A stretch of DNA of 64,000 nt from Petrosia ficiformis (GCA_947044365.1 OX345636.1:24027466-24091465); one strand, 5' to 3'; positions 1-11,646 are shown, counted from the first letter of the stretch. Notes: generated by a model from the letters alone, not told the origin. Made by a program: numbers and translations.

Positions 1-59
1 TATGTGTGTCATTATTTGTTAGCAAGCAATGAGTCCTTCAACAGTCCTTTCATTTCATA

Positions 60-245
60 TTTTGATATACATCTTTTTTTACTATCTCTTAACACATTTA
101 GAGCAAATTGGGTGAAACAAAATGAAGTCTTTTTTCGGGTGAATCTTCTTTTGTTGTTTTTGAAGTAGAGAATGAGGAAATCCTGTTTGGGCAAATTTAC
201 AATATTTATATTGTGAAAAATAAATTACTGTTGCTATTTTAGTGG
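60..245 (+). pseudogene. CACTA (En/Spm)-type transposase scrap
   Basis: In one plus frame the text reads ANWVKQNEVFF; after a frameshift it continues VVFEVENEEILFGQIYNIYIV. The same pattern (WVKLNGVYF, then AIENECSDSPKFAEVMEIYLL) occurs in the last 150 bases of the window, downstream of a CACTA transposase relic. I therefore read this as the C-terminal domain of the same family. The frameshift and the short length mark it as a relic. Identification rests on that internal match and general family resemblance, so confidence is moderate. Confidence 0.45.
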
Positions 246-389
246 ACACTACCATGCTTTTAATGCTCGTAATACTACTACATGTATGTATTGTTGTTGT
301 TCTGATATAATAAGTTTTCATGTGTATGGAATGTATTCAGTTCATCACATTGATACATACATATCTACAAAATTTACTGTAATAAAACA

Positions 390-410
390 CAATATATATA
401 TATATATATA
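390..410. repeat. (TA)n microsatellite
   Basis: A short run of alternating TA directly precedes the inverted-repeat element. It has no coding content. Confidence 0.85.
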
Positions 411-417
411 TTATTGC

Positions 418-520
418 ACAGATACTGGGAAATATTAGGAGTTGGATACGAAGTATTGTCACGAGTTCGAAGGACGAGTGACAATACGCGTATCCAACTT
501 GTGATATTTCGCGGTATCCG
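418..520. repeat. Inverted-repeat (foldback) element
   Basis: The block folds on itself. The inner arms gttggatacg (441-450) and cgtatccaac (489-498) pair, as do gtattgtcac and gtgacaatac. The outer arms near 421-435 and 503-517 pair imperfectly. Translations across it in several frames are artefacts of the palindrome. It looks like a miniature inverted-repeat transposable element or the fused termini of one; no coding sequence is present. Confidence 0.7.
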
Positions 521-544
521 TGAGATAATGGCTTTATTGTATTC

Positions 545-760
545 GTGTGCGCTAACCATGTAGTCATGGAGCTAATGCGTTCTAAAAGTCATAGAACTAG
601 AACAGTAGAAAACGTGGAAATAGTTGAACCATGTACTTCCCATCAACTCACTTTTATTATACAACCAGAAGTGGATAATTGGACTCCACCACGGAGAGAT
701 ATTGTAAATTTGAATCAGATAAAAAGGTCTACAGTTCATAAGTATTATTTAAATAATTAA
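545..760 (+). other. Uncharacterised open frame, possible exon remnant
   Basis: An open frame of about 71 codons (start MCANHVVMELM, end VHKYYLNN) lies between two inverted-repeat elements. No domain is recognised. It could be an upstream exon of the Crypton-type relic that begins at 945 on the same strand, or chance coding. There is no promoter or splice evidence. Confidence 0.2.
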
Positions 761-765
761 AATAA

Positions 766-906
766 TTGGGGCGAAGCCCCACACTAGTCGAGAATCTTGC
801 TTGCTTGCTTGCGTACGTACGTCTTTTTCTCTTGCGGGGACCACTTGGCCCCAGGCGGGGTGAAATAGCTTTAACTAATTAATAGGCGTGTACTACTTCG
901 CCCCAA
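766..906. repeat. 141-bp MITE with ttggggcgaag ends
   Basis: The left end ttggggcgaag (766-776) is the reverse complement of cttcgccccaa (896-906), giving an 11-bp terminal inverted repeat around a 141-bp non-coding body. The body is visibly more GC-rich than its flanks. A short tgct/cgta simple repeat sits inside near 795-822. It lies just upstream of the splice acceptor of the recombinase relic. Confidence 0.7.
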
Positions 907-944
907 AAATGTTTTACATTCATCTAGTAATAAATCATTTTTAG

Positions 945-1715
945 GATTTGGATGACAGTGAACTTAAAGAATTTATTGAAGGACAAAAAAAATGTAAACA
1001 CAAAACGAAAACATCATCTGATCTTTCAATATGGTACCATTGGTGCCAGTCTACTGGAGAAAGAAGAGTAATCGAACATATACCACCTGAAGAACTTGAT
1101 AAACTATTGGGACACTTTTTCATGAAAGAATGGAGAAATGTATGAACCAGAAACTTTAACTTCCTTTCATGGCTGTTTGCATCGCTATCTTGCTAACGAA
1201 AAAACATACCTTTTGAAGGACCTCGAATTTACAAGTACTAGAGAGAGTTTAAAAGCAGTGCGAATGATCCTTAAGAACAAGGCAAAGGAAATCATTCCCA
1301 GGCAGTTATGGCTTTATCTAATGAGGATATTGAAAAGTTGTGGCAAACTGGTGCACTGGGCTATTCGAATCCAGAATCTTTAATGCCTACTGTATGGTTT
1401 CCGGTATGTTACCACATGGGAAGGGATGAACGCAAAAAATATTGTTTTAGACTTCACAATCCAGTCCACATCTGATGAAAGGAAATACTTAGAATATACC
1501 AATGAACGGGACACAAAAACAAGATCTGGAGAGCGTGAATATGATAATCACACATCCAAGGCCAAAATGTGGGCTACTCCTGAATGTCCCAAGAAGTGTC
1601 CTGTAATCAGTTTTGAGCATTTTATCCAAGAACGAACAGAAAGTATTGCAAACAGGGTCTCTATTTTACTTAGCCATCAACTAATAAGAGGTATCTTTAG
1701 GAGATGCTCCCCAAG
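945..1715 (+). pseudogene. Crypton/DUF3504-type tyrosine recombinase relic
   Basis: A splice-like acceptor (tttttag) precedes LDDSELKEFIEGQKK, and PPEELDKLLGHFF follows. A second frame has EPETLTSFHGCLHRYL, then LKAVRMILKNKAKE. Another frame gives LSNEDIEKLWQTGALGYSNP, then RDERKKYCFRLHNPVH, YLEYTNERDTKTRSGE and MWATPECPKKCPVISFEHFI. The order and motifs match the Crypton-derived domain found in ZMYM/QRICH1/KCTD1-like proteins and free Cryptons. In the family this is a tyrosine recombinase-like fold acting on DNA. At least two frameshifts separate the parts, so this copy is dead. The catalytic tyrosine region was not found. It abuts the end of the next element near 1680. Confidence 0.75.
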
Positions 1716-3935
1716 ATAATTTGCCCAGTTGTAAGTGGGAACTACCACCTCCCCTGACTGTGTACCCACAAGCTGAGCATGATTTACCACAGCAGATTCG
1801 TTAACGACTTTGAAAATATCATCCAGGCAGTCAACACGGGTCCTTCTGAACTTCTGCTTCAGTAGTCCAAAGCACCAGTCCAGGGAGAATTTGGTGTGGC
1901 CCACTGTCAGAAATGATAATTTGATGGATTTGTGAAGTCCAACGATAACTCTCCATAGCAGGTACTAGATTAAATTGAAAGTAAATTTCATTCCACAGAT
2001 TCATGACTTATCATGCTAACCTGTATTAATGTGTTGTTTTTGTTTTGCCCAACACAGTTGTCAGCATTTAGATGAACCTCAGACTCCCCTAGAGAGTGAT
2101 TTGCAAAAAAGTGGTGGAGCATGCTGGCAACTGTGTTGGCACCTTTACCAGTATTGCTGGCCTCATCAATTAAATAATTGATTTGTCGAGGTATTGCTTC
2201 ACAGCTAGAAAGCAGAAAAGTAGCTAGAAAAAGTAAGTTTATTTCAAAGTATTAGTTTAGTGTTGGAAATAATAATCATCAATATCTGTGTTATGCTTTA
2301 ATTAGTTAATAGCTGTGTGTGCTTTAATTGGAATTCTCTCCCATCAATAGCTATGTTGCGCTTTAATTAAAATTTTGTTGTTTTAGATACATCAATAGTT
2401 GTGTTGTGCTTTTATTATATTACGTACATTAATGGAAGTGTGTGTGTGTGCTTTAATTGGAATTCTGTTGTTTTAGATCAATCAATAGATTTACATACAT
2501 GTACATTAATAGCTGATTGTGGAATAGCTGTGTGCTTTAATTAGAATTCTTTTCCATCAATAGCTGTGTGTACTTTAATTGGAATTCTGTTGTTTTAGAT
2601 GTTGTAAAATATAATAATAATGTGTTGTGCTTTAATTATTTTGCTCATAATACATGTATGTAGGTCATATACCTCTGACTTGTCTTCCTCTGGCCTATTC
2701 ATACTTCTAACCAATGCTACACTGTGTTTTTGACAAATCCAGCAAAGGTCAGACATTGGCTTCATCACTGTGATCTGAGGCCTGTACATTTTCCACAGAC
2801 GTGTGAAGGTAGAGTACCCAAGAGACCTAAAAGAACTGATTTCGGCTGATTCTTGATATATCCTCCAGACAGCCTTCTTAGTTGTATTTGAAGGTAACAG
2901 CTGGATGTCACAGTTCTTGTAGCCAGGTATGCGGCCTGGGAGATATATTGCGTTGTTCTCAGCGAAGTGAGACAGGAAGATGATGAGCCTCTGTACTTCT
3001 TCTGCAGTAATGGCATTATGTGGTTGTCTATGCAGGTTCCCATGAGATCTACGTAAAGGTAAAAAAAAAGATCATAATTAATAACTAAACTTATATTCCA
3101 GAATTTAAATTTTTCATTTTCCTCACCTTGGTACTATTCCATTTGTGAAAACACTGTGTCGAACAGACTGCAGCCGGAATTTGCCAATGTTGTACAGTGT
3201 GAGGAAAGTGTTACGGCATATCTAAAAAATGGGATTCAGATATTGTTGATATCTATAATTCACTGTAATTTTATACCTTTGATCCTTTGTGCAGAAACAT
3301 CATTGATTGTCTTGAGCGTTGATGAGAGTTGTGATGAACTTCTGTAGAGTCTGATGCACAGCACATAACTGCTCCCATGAGGATAAGATCCATTTCATTG
3401 GGAGTCAGTTCAGCTAAATCATTTCTATGTACGCCATATCAAACTTTTTGCTGCACTCACTACTGCATCCACACCCTTCTCTTACAAATCTTTCTATCTT
3501 TTCTACTTCCTCTTCATCTAGATCTCTGTTAACTACTCCCACTTCTTGGAATGGTGGTAACTGTGGTGGAACATCAACAAAATTAACGCAAGGGGAAACT
3601 TCCACCAATGGAGTATCATCTATAGAATTAAAATATAAAATGTTTCCAGCTGTTTAAATTTTTTGCCCTACCGTCTTGCTCTTCCTCATATTGCTCTTCA
3701 TCATCTTCATCATCTTCATCATCAAAAATGTCACTATACTCTGTAATATTATTCATATTTTAATATACACAGTGAATCTCATTAATTTAATTATCAACTT
3801 ACCGTCTTCATCATTGGAATTAATGGTAAAGTAGTCAGTTACCATCTCAGATAGTGCCATTTGATCACTATCTTGTAAAGATGTAGTGAAAAAATTGTTC
3901 AAAATAGAAGCAACGCTACTGCTGCTAGTAGTCAT
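1677..3935 (-). CDS. Seven-exon DNCxGQNKNN (DUF7869-like) transposon gene
   Basis: Exons run leftwards at 3935-3803, 3740-3672, 3619-3277, 3221-3127, 3048-2673, 2204-2021 and 1964-1677, all with GT..AG ends. Landmarks in order: a Ser/Thr-rich start, an acidic exon 2, a Cys cluster (REGCGCSSECSKKF), CRNTFLTLYNIGKFRLQSV, AIYLPGRIPGYKNCDIQLLP, the Cys pair of MSDLCWICQ, EAIPRQINYLIDEASNTGKG, HLNADNCVGQNKNN and VGHTKFSLDWCFGLLK. This order is that of a large family in sponges and cnidarians, annotated I believe as DUF7869 and presumably a DDE-type transposase. Exon 3 needs a one-base frameshift near 3425. The C-terminus stops early where the Crypton relic abuts; family members continue about 80 residues. 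Its upstream flank ends in an inverted-repeat terminus at 4231-4268. Confidence 0.75.
2280..2640. repeat. Minisatellite inside the transposon intron
   Basis: Imperfect copies of a unit containing 'agctgtgtgtgctttaatt' followed by 'ggaattctgttgttttagat' recur across the intron between the fifth and sixth exons of the element. Unit lengths vary, so this is a degenerate minisatellite and not coding. Confidence 0.7.
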
Positions 3936-3959
3936 ATTTCAAATTTCGCACTAAAATGC

Positions 3960-4268
3960 GTTGCTAACACAGTTGCTATGCGCATGTACTTTTAGTCCGC
4001 ACACGTCCGTTCCATTTCCGTTCTACTTTTCGCGTTATGAAGAAGATAGAAACTCACACAGGTTGCTTTAGCAGTGGCTAGCGACGCACCAAGAGGTCTC
4101 TAAGACTTGTTAAAGGTGTCAAAAGACAGGTAAGACATTTGTGATCCTTTCTATGTAAAAAAAAAAACGGTGATCGCCCAAGTAATTCAAAACTGTCTGT
4201 ATTCGATTATATCTCCAAATTATATTTTGATCCATAAGACCGGTTTTCGCAGAGCCGGTCACATGTAT
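3960..4268. repeat. 5' flank and terminus of the DUF7869-like element
   Basis: This block, upstream of the minus-strand gene, matches the right-hand end of the inverted-repeat element at 44535-45706. They share 'catttccgt', 'ggttgcttta', a poly-A followed by 'cggtgatcgccca' (45.6 kb: 'ccgtgatcgccca') and a terminal '..ccggtcacat'. The end (about 4231-4268) is therefore read as the terminus of the autonomous element. A second similar terminus in the opposite sense (tatgtgaccgagaatgag) starts at about 4277, so two ends sit head to head. Confidence 0.6.
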
Positions 4269-4276
4269 ATAATATA

Positions 4277-5900
4277 TGTGACCGAGAATGAGAAATTGAG
4301 TTTCAAGCTACTTACAGATGGTTTCGATTTTTCAATATGACGTTCCGTTGCTGAGTTACACTCCCTCAAAGGTTTGACAGCAATTAAAATTAAAATGCTA
4401 GAAAAAAGTCATTTATAAAATTTTCACGTTTTTCCGTAAACTATCCGTTTACGCAAGCATGTGAGAGAGAAACAAGTTTTTGCTGGTTTGTAAATGCCTG
4501 GTTTTTATTGTTAATAGCCAATTTTGTCATTCATTTGGAATGGTAAACTTCACCCTTACTTTAGAGTGTCTTGTTCTGCAATCCAAGGCCCAAATTGATG
4601 GAGGAAATCTCATAAATGGTGAGTATGATTATTGTAGATAAAATGTATTGTTTACCTTCTTGGAATGCATTTGTTGTACTTGATATAAAACTGGGATGTT
4701 ATTAACTGTAACAGTTTTATCTTGTATGCCTGTAGAGTTATGTTAACTCAGTTGGTTTTATTTGTTTCCTTTTGTTTATATTTGTTAACTAAAGTTTTAT
4801 AAAATTATTAACACATGTATTTTCAACAAGGTTCAAGCATCTCATCACAAGTTATCAACATCACTGAGAGCTTCTACATCATCACTGAACATCAAAATCT
4901 ATTACAAAACATAAAATGTTATTTTTTTTTTTAATGATCATAAACATTGATAATGTTACTCACTCTTCACACAGGTAGGGTGGCACGATTAGACATTTAC
5001 CATTTTGACCTCCAGCAGTTAGAAGTACCCTAGTTGAGTTCACAGCTCGAGTAAGAGCCTTTTCTTTGTTGAAATAAAATTCCTTGCTATGCGTTGCTAT
5101 GGATTTCCCGTTAGTGTCCGCCTTACATTTCGTTGTCTGTGCTCCGTGTTTATAGCAATGGCTGACGTTCTCTATGATAAAACGAGTGTTTGCAGTATAG
5201 CGAAGTACTCCAGAGGACTTTAGATAGTCTCAGAGGATGAGTAAGTCACCTATAATCATCATAATGCAAGCGAAATCTCGATTTCGACAAGTGTTTGCTA
5301 TGCCATCTATTTTGGCTAATAACTCAATATCACAAGACACGTTTTCTCATTCGCGGTCGCATATACAAAATTATTGTAAACCCTTTCGTGCCGAGACGCC
5401 GTGTATACACGTCACCTTGTAATTACATCAGCGTTCGAATGACGTATATATACGGCGGGAATACGGAGCGCGCTATATTGCTGTATCGCAGGCTTCCGTA
5501 CAGGTTAGTGAGCAACTCTTCAGCTGCATCGTTCTAAAAGTAAAGCAAATATACCCCTTTATTACTGAAGACTGTTACTAACCTGCAATCAGCCTTAACT
5601 CTTTCACTACTGAACCCATATTCCTCTCTCTTCTCAGGTCAGAAAGATTTCAAATGGTTGTTTTTTTTTTACTAACATGTATAATAATTTTGCTCACGTA
5701 GTATGTATTATATATATATATATATATTACTTGTTTTGAAGTTTAGATTTATGATGATAATTACTACTTATTATAATACATAATAACAATAAAACATATT
5801 TGCGTACATGATAGCAATAAAACATACTTGCATACATGAATATATGCATATATGTAGGCACAGTATAACATATATACGACAAAGGAAATTATATTAACAG
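4277..5900. other. Gene-free stretch with a transposon end and a GC-richer block
   Basis: It begins with a terminus-like 'tatgtgaccgagaatgag'. It also holds 'gtttttccgtaaact', a motif that recurs in related elements near 39.1 kb. The block 5295-5540 is less AT-rich and has two overlapping open frames without recognisable domains; it may be the 5' end of the piggyBac element that follows. A (TA)n run lies near 5708-5727. No gene was identified. Confidence 0.4.
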
Positions 5901-5909
5901 TCAAATATA

Positions 5910-8130
5910 ATGGCGAGAACACCACATCTTTCCACGCAAGACGTGTTAAACATGTTGGAGATTGATGGCGAAGATGACTGTGGCAACGAGATTTTCTTTG
6001 AAGGTAGTGATGATGAGCTCTCAGTATTCAATGATGATGAAACACATGATCCTGTAGAGAGGTTAGATAATCGTAACATATCATGAAATTGATGCTAATT
6101 TTTTTTAACATTAGTGAGACTCTACAAACCAATGCATCCTCAAGTACAACAGATCTTGGGGAGCTCAGGTAAAATTCATATAAAATTTATCTTAAAAAAA
6201 AAAGGTTCAATTATGGGTGAAACAGAAAAAATACTTACCTAAACATGGGCTCTGGTTATGAATATTTATCCAGTTCTAATTTGTACTAAAGAAGGATTTG
6301 GTTAAAGTATGGTGGAAGAGTAAACATACTTACTAAATTTAACATGGGGTTTGGTTATGAATATTTATAAATTATACTAAAGAGGGGTTGGTTATATATA
6401 TGGTACTTTAAAAATAGTTTGGCTATATATTTTCAAAAAAAGAAAGAGAGAGAGAGAGAGAGACACACACACACACACAGTACAACAAATTTAGTTTACA
6501 TACATACACAGAGGTAAAAATAATGGAGGACAAGGTGCCTCTTTGGAAATGAAGTCACATATTGTAAACAGTAGTTTGGGTTATGGGTAGAGCTGGAAAT
6601 ACATTACTGTAATTATTCAAAAGGGATGTGTATGGATGGAACAGTAAGTATGTGTTTGTTTTTACTAAAGTATGTGGTTATGGGTTATGGGTTATGGGTG
6701 GAGTTTTTATATTGTAATTTAGCACATTGCCATAATTATGCTCTAACTATTTCATAGAAGTAACCCTGGATATAAAACTTTTTTAGAAAATGGGTTTGGT
6801 TATGAGAGGAGCAGATACAAATTTAGTCATTTACCTATAATTATAGTACTATTATTTGTTGTTACAGTGCTAAAGACATGATCTGGACAACTGACCTAAA
6901 ACCTCTTGTAATAAATCCTTTCACTGAGCCTTCTGGTCCGGTCCTTCTAACACTCTTCCTTCTTCAATTCTGAATATCTTCTTTCTTTTCTTCAACCTGG
7001 ACCTTCTAATTCTGATCGTTGATCAAACAAACCTATATGCTAGCACTTGCCTAGGTGAGACATACGAGATGTGGAATAAGGTAACATTAGATGAATTAAA
7101 AGCATATATGGGATTAGTGAAGTTACCAACAATTAACGACTACTGGAGGAAGGATGGGATTTTCCATTATCAAGCAATCACCAATAGAATTACACGAGAT
7201 ACATAGGTTGATAACTCAACTCTGGCAAGTTATGGTGAGCCTGATTACAATAAATTAGGAAAGGTACGACCAATATTAACTGTTCTCAATGAACGTTTCC
7301 TGGAAGTATACCAACCTGGATGTCATCAATCTATAGACGAGGCAATGGTGCCATTCAAAGGCCACTCCTTCTTAAAACAATACATGCCTAAAAAGCCCAT
7401 AAAACGAGGTTTCAAGATATGGATGAGGGCTGATGGAGAAAACGGATATGTATCTGAGTTTGAGGTATATACTGGGAAGAAGGGTGATCAAGTAGAGAAG
7501 GGTTTGGGGGAAGGGGTTGTTAGACGACTCACACATAACATACTAAACAGAAACCATCAAGTATATTTTGACAATTTCTTTACTAGCATCAATCTGTTAG
7601 TTTATCTTCTCAAAAATGGCACTTATGCTAGTGGAACACTGAGAACAAACAGAGTAGGTTTTCCCTGTCAATTAAAACAATTCATTAAAAAAGGATTACC
7701 AAAAAGGGGTGACAACATAATCATACAAAGTGGCCCTGTTGCTGTCAGTATATGGCAAGACACAAAACATGTTTTTAGTGCATTTACTAACACACAACCA
7801 AATTCCATTGTTACTGTAACACGTAAACAGAAAAATGGCTCACAATCACATTTCACATGTCCAGAAGGTGTTCAGTTATACAATAAGTATATGGGAGGAG
7901 TCGACAGGAACGATCAAATGAGAAGCTACAGTAGTATAAGATTAAGAAGTAACAAATATTATAAATATTTATTTTGGGCATTGTTTGATGTGAGTATAAC
8001 AAATTCCATAATAATGTGTAGGAACTATACGGACATAAAACCAAACACTATAAAAGATCTGCGAGTCAGCTTGGCTAAAGGTTTAATAGCCACGTATAAC
8101 AGTAGGAAAAGAAAAGGAAGACCTACCTAA
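5910..8130 (+). pseudogene. piggyBac-type transposase, degenerate copy
   Basis: A first exon at 5910-6072 (MARTPHLSTQDVLNML, then acidic residues) ends in a GT donor. A short exon near 6113-6170 follows, and the body runs about 6870-8130. The long open part (7345-8130) carries the piggyBac catalytic pattern: IDEAMVPFKG (first Asp), VYFDNFFTS (second Asp) and GGVDRNDQM (third Asp). KRKGRPT ends the protein, without the Cys-rich finger seen in many relatives. At least two in-frame stops upstream (after LLTLFLLQF and after NRITRDT) break the body. The family catalyses cut-and-paste transposition at TTAA. The terminal repeats were not located. Confidence 0.9.
6440..6480. repeat. (GA)n(CA)n microsatellite
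   Basis: A compound run of ga followed by ca dinucleotides lies between exons of the piggyBac relic. Confidence 0.85.
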
Positions 8131-8294
8131 CACATTATTGGCGTATGATAAGCATAATAATTATATAGTAATTGGACAACTACTTGTCTGACTGAGGCTC
8201 AACTAGTATAAAAGTAAACTCAGTTAAAGTACACTACGAAGAAGACTTGTAGTTATTTGAAATTAGTCAAATTCCAGGCCAAACAAAAGCGATA

Positions 8295-8470
8295 AGACGC
8301 TAAGTATGGGCGTCGCCACTGACTACTACACTTTCAAACACTCGTCTTGCTGCTTTCCTGCAGCTAACGATTCACGCGCTATACAGACTAGACAAAAAGT
8401 GGGCGTTGCCCGTCGACTACTATACTTACAAACGTTCGCATGTCTCTCTTCCTGCTGATAGCGAAGTATA
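8295..8470. repeat. Diverged tandem duplication of about 100 bp
   Basis: The text 'tgggcgtcgccactgactac' (from 8308) recurs in altered form about 95 bases later as 'tgggcgttgcccgtcgacta'. Both copies are followed by 'ctac/cta..actt.caaac..tcg' and a 'tcctgc' segment. It is non-coding and may be a decayed transposon end 3' of piggyBac. Confidence 0.45.
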
Positions 8471-8554
8471 AATTTTACATCAATGGGTTTGTTAAAGACT
8501 CTTCTTTCCACAAAATAAGTTAGAATGTTGAGTCTTATAAAATATGAGAGTTAT

Positions 8555-9300
8555 TGAATTGAATTGAATTGAATTATATTAATCACACACAACACAGTTG
8601 ATATACATACATACACGCACATAATTATATGTGTATATACAACATAAGTTGTCCAGCCTCTTAGGCTTATGAGTGACAGAGTTAAACAAAAAGAACTGAA
8701 AAGAAAAGGTATATGGTGAAAAGTAAATCTAATGATGATACCATGAGAAATAAAAAATAAAAATAGAATAAAATAAAATAAAAAGATATAATAAATAAGT
8801 GAATGAGACTAAAATAAATAAATTTATGAGTTTCTTGTTTTGAACATTTTATAAATAAAGTATGAAGTGTGTGCATTGTGATGCTGTGATAAAATGACTT
8901 TTAGCTTTTCATTAGGTGTTAATGATTGGAATGATGGGAAGTAATTGGTCATGTACAGAAATAATGATTTATGAATATTATTATATTTTGGACAAAAAAG
9001 TATAAAGTGTGGAATATCTTCCACAGAATCCATTGCACAGTGGGAGCACAGACGACTAGACAGAGGTATCTTGGGACTCTGTAATCTACCAGTCTCGATG
9101 GCCAGAGGCAAACATCCACCTCTAATAGTTGCCATTATCCACCTTCTCCCAAGAATAATGTTGGCAGTTATATACCCACGTGCAGATGGGGTGATTGCAA
9201 TTGTTTATATATAAGTAACCTACCACCAGATTCAGAATTTAAGTCTGGTTCTTTTTGTACCTGCTTTTGCCATTCATTCAAAGCTAATATGTGAACCCCT
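8555..9300 (-). pseudogene. Non-LTR retrotransposon 3' end (zinc-binding tail)
   Basis: The minus frame reads ILGRRWIMATIRGGCLPLAI, ETGRLQSPKIPLSSRLCSHC and HFILFCPKYNNIH. This C-x-x-C ... H ... C pattern after an R-x-R/LPL motif is the zinc-binding tail that follows the reverse transcriptase in many LINEs. The 3' direction ends at 8540-8579 in a (gaatt)n run, (aattc)n on the coding strand, as expected for LINE families that end in a short tandem repeat. No polymerase domain remains, so it is a 5'-truncated copy. Confidence 0.65.
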
Positions 9301-9459
9301 TCCTCCAGGTGACTGTACAAGGGGGTATCAGTAATAATGGCCAATTCAATACATGATGCTTTAACAATAGAAATTAATTTACTACAGTGCCAACACCAAT
9401 TTCTCTTACCTAATTTAGCTAACTTCTAACTAAACTAAAGGAGCTGGTTACAATGGTTA

Positions 9460-10292
9460 GTGCAAGTTATTGTTGAGAAACAGTAGCATGTCCATGTTAC
9501 TAGGCTTGAGTCTGTTTCATCTCTCAGACACCAGTTGTCCAGCCTTTGAAAACAATCGTTCTGATGGAACAGACGAGCCTGGAAAGGATAGATACTTCTG
9601 TGCTAGTGTATGTAGCTTTGGAAATCGAACAGCATTATCTTTCCACCATACTAGTGGGTCTTTTGTGCGTTCTATGCATGGTTCCTTGAAGTACCTACGA
9701 ACTACTATGGTAGCATCTGTTTGAGCAGATCGATGTGAAGTTGATTCACTCACTCTCTGATCAAAGGAATCCCAGAGGCTGGGTGTGGCAGGTGTATTCC
9801 CAGTGGAAGTGCTTGGACCTGTAGCTTCCTGCCTTTGATCAAGGCTCGGCAAAGTTGCTACTTCATTTTTGATTCTTGTGACAGCATGTTCTGCTGAAGA
9901 GGTGGTTAAGAAGAGCACCTTTTTAAAGCGTGGGTCTAATAAGGTGGTTACAGCTGTTGTATATGCACCCTCTATAGAAGAAAAACGGCTAGACAACTGT
10001 GAGGCAAAGTGTAGCAGCTAAAGGGACATCTAAGTGGGACAGCATACTCTGTTGAAGCAATCTGATAAGTGGGGTGATCATTGGAGTTGACCCATACTTG
10101 TCACCTGATATATTTTCTGTTGCTTCTAGGAATGGTTTAAGGACTTCAAGTGAACAGGAAAGTAGTGATTTGTCTTCAGCAGTTAAACACAGCTGGTTGT
10201 AATAGCCTCAAACTGTTCAAACATCGCATAAGTGGAATTCCACCATGTTACAACATCTTGTTTCAGTTTATGTTCTGGAAGAGATAACTGTT
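9460..10292 (-). pseudogene. hAT (ZBED-type) transposase, C-terminal part
   Basis: Minus-strand fragments in three frames read KLKQDVVTWWNSTYAMFEQF, LTAEDKSLLSCSLEVLKPFL, VTTLLDPRFKKVLFL and, at the end, DPLVWWKDNAVRFPKLHTLA followed by SFPGSSVPSERLFSKAG. The last is the hAT dimerisation domain. Frameshifts and stops between the pieces show it is dead. The N-terminal part of the same transposase lies at 13522-14140 on the same strand; a separate element occupies the gap. Confidence 0.85.
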
Positions 10293-10689
10293 CAGTCGAA
10301 CCGCAACCGTACCGAATTATCTTTAGATAAACAGTTTTGGTTGCAGCGAGCCCACCCACGCACATGTAAAAGGTCCAACTATGGTGTTGGCTGCGGCGAG
10401 TGTAGTAAGCGTATTTTTCTGCTGATAAAGGCAATTTCCAGACCACAACTAGCCACATAAAAGGGCTACAAAATGGTATAAGACACGTGTTGTTACACGT
10501 GTCTTCTGATGTGCGTCGGCTAGCAAAGCAGATTTTGGGTTATCGTTTAAGTTTTTGGCAGAATTGCATGGCATCATTTTTTCAGCTCTTGAGATAGTCA
10601 CAATTTGAAAGAGCACAGGCTAAGCTACAAGTAGATACCGAAACATCATTGTTCTAGCAAGCATAAGGAAACTAGGTATGTTTGTATAT

Positions 10690-10764
10690 CAACTAATTAC
10701 CCTCGCCGCGTAGCGTAGGCGGAAGGGTACGGTAATCGTTTTGTCTGTGTGTCTGTGTGTCTGT

Positions 10765-10810
<46 letters not shown>
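10690..10810. repeat. Dispersed 'gcgtaggcgga' repeat with (TG)n
   Basis: 'gcgtaggcggaagggtacgg' and 'taatcg' precede a run of tctg/tg dinucleotides. The same arrangement, 'gcgtaggcggagggttatag' then 'taatcg' and (tg)n, occurs at 30722-30785. This indicates a dispersed repeat whose end is tied to a TG microsatellite. It is non-coding. Confidence 0.65.
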
Positions 10811-11354
10811 GCAATTTTTCTGGAAAAATAAAAACATTGACATTTCAAAAGGGGTACTGGTAGACTTCAAATTATACAAGGAAAAAAAATAACGTAGGAA
10901 TTCTTCTTAAACCTTTCGGTTATAAAGTTATCACAATGTTTATAACTCACGGTTACTGTTTCCAGACTTGAGAAGACTCGTGGAGGCATCTGAACACATC
11001 AAAACATAACTACTCCTGTATCATGACTATCGCTAGCAAAGCACTACATAAAAGCAAACAGAATTTGGGTAGTGGTTGCTACAACATCGAGTACTGGCTC
11101 CAAGCATTCTCCATTACTTTCAAACTCCGCCTATTTCAATTTTTCAAAGTCATGTGCTGTGCACGTTACTTGAAAGTCAGCAGTTTTGAGGACCTGTCTA
11201 TGCTGTCTTTGTGGAATATTTCACAAGACGAATTGAGGATCTTTCTTTCTTCTTTCAGATAATACAGAGACTAAAATGTAAGACTTATAGTATAGACAAG
11301 GAAGAGACTAGTATAATCGTAATAAGTAGTGACATGTTAGTTTATATAATTTAC

Positions 11355-11356
<2 letters not shown>

Positions 11357-11431
<75 letters not shown>
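11357..11431. repeat. (TA)n microsatellite
   Basis: About 75 bases of alternating AT inside the 3.2-kb element, upstream of its gene. Confidence 0.95.
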
Positions 11432-11432
<1 letters not shown>

Positions 11433-11626
11433 ATATCTATTATAATATTATTATAAAAACTAACATGCCAGTACGGTTTTATAACTTAATATGTTTCATA
11501 CACAAACTAAACAATCTGAAGTAAACATTCTCATTATTATATGACCATACAAACGAGCAATGATAATTATAATCTTTTGGCATATTATATTTCGAAATTA
11601 TAGTTTGTATTACCTTGCCACGTAGG

Positions 11627-11646
11627 CGAGGGTCCCGTCCCGACGG
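11627..11646. repeat. Dispersed 20-mer cgagggtcccgtcccgacgg
   Basis: An exact 20-base GC-rich match recurs at 52383-52402, in very AT-rich surroundings in both places. It is probably a fragment of a dispersed repeat end. Confidence 0.6.

Noticed and set aside
9470..9724. Plus-strand frame MLRNSSMSMLLGLSLFHLSD...
   Set aside because: The minus strand of this segment encodes the hAT dimerisation domain; the plus frame is a shadow.
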